64,000 bases of DNA from Alteromonadaceae bacterium (GTDB lineage Bacteria > Pseudomonadota > Gammaproteobacteria > Enterobacterales > Alteromonadaceae): NCBI GenBank assembly GCA_016765535.1, contig JAESPQ010000022.1:105285-169284 (forward strand). Reading direction: 5' to 3'. Below, one piece after another: positions 63,909-64,000 of this stretch. A program made the position numbers and the translations under genes. The first letter of the stretch is position 1. Each line of letters begins with the position of its first letter. The notes beneath the pieces are model-generated. The model ran no database searches and was not told where the DNA came from. It saw nothing but the letters and a program-made list of their open reading frames with translations.

Positions 63909-64000
63909 AAGTTTTCTGCCTTAACTCTTGGGGAAGGACCCACAGCCCATGTACCTTCGTGCTTGTGGTACGCCTGACCTGTTAGCTTGCCCTTCCATTG

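Noticed and set aside
1-64000. tRNA or rRNA genes
   Set aside because: No cloverleaf-like segment with CCA-type end or conserved rRNA sequence noticed in the intergenic regions; a tRNAscan run would be decisive.

Overview
The window reads as most or all of a tailed-phage (siphovirus-like) genome, probably infecting a Gram-negative, likely marine, host; the host is inferred, not shown. A rightward late block (~11.1-41.4 kb) carries terminase, a DUF935-like portal, Mu-F-like minor head protein, XkdF-like protease, capsid, tail chaperones with a canonical -1 slippery site, tape measure, DUF2460/DUF2163-like tail-tip proteins and small membrane proteins. A leftward early/replication block (63.9 -> 41.4 kb, continuing 9.6 -> 1 kb if the genome is circular or permuted) carries a primase-helicase, family A DNA polymerase, SNF2 helicase, VRR-NUC nuclease, DUF2800/DUF2815-like recombination proteins, a MazG-like protein, a P-loop dNMP-kinase-like protein and many small ORFans. 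The two blocks diverge from a ~1.4 kb structured noncoding region at 9.7-11.1 kb. The items most worth follow-up are: a 64-residue poly-Asp protein sharing a helical module with the neighbouring DUF2815-like protein; a 6-copy iteron-like array with two further copies 60 kb away beside an HTH-like gene; a second repeat family shared by 1.6 kb and 10 kb; a genome-wide family of near-identical promoters; a lipoprotein resembling polysaccharide lyase family 14; an alpha/beta hydrolase with a readable triad; and a thymidylate-synthase-like protein apparently lacking the catalytic Cys. No integrase, tRNA, CRISPR array or recognisable endolysin was found. All family calls come from reading motifs by eye; no database search was run.
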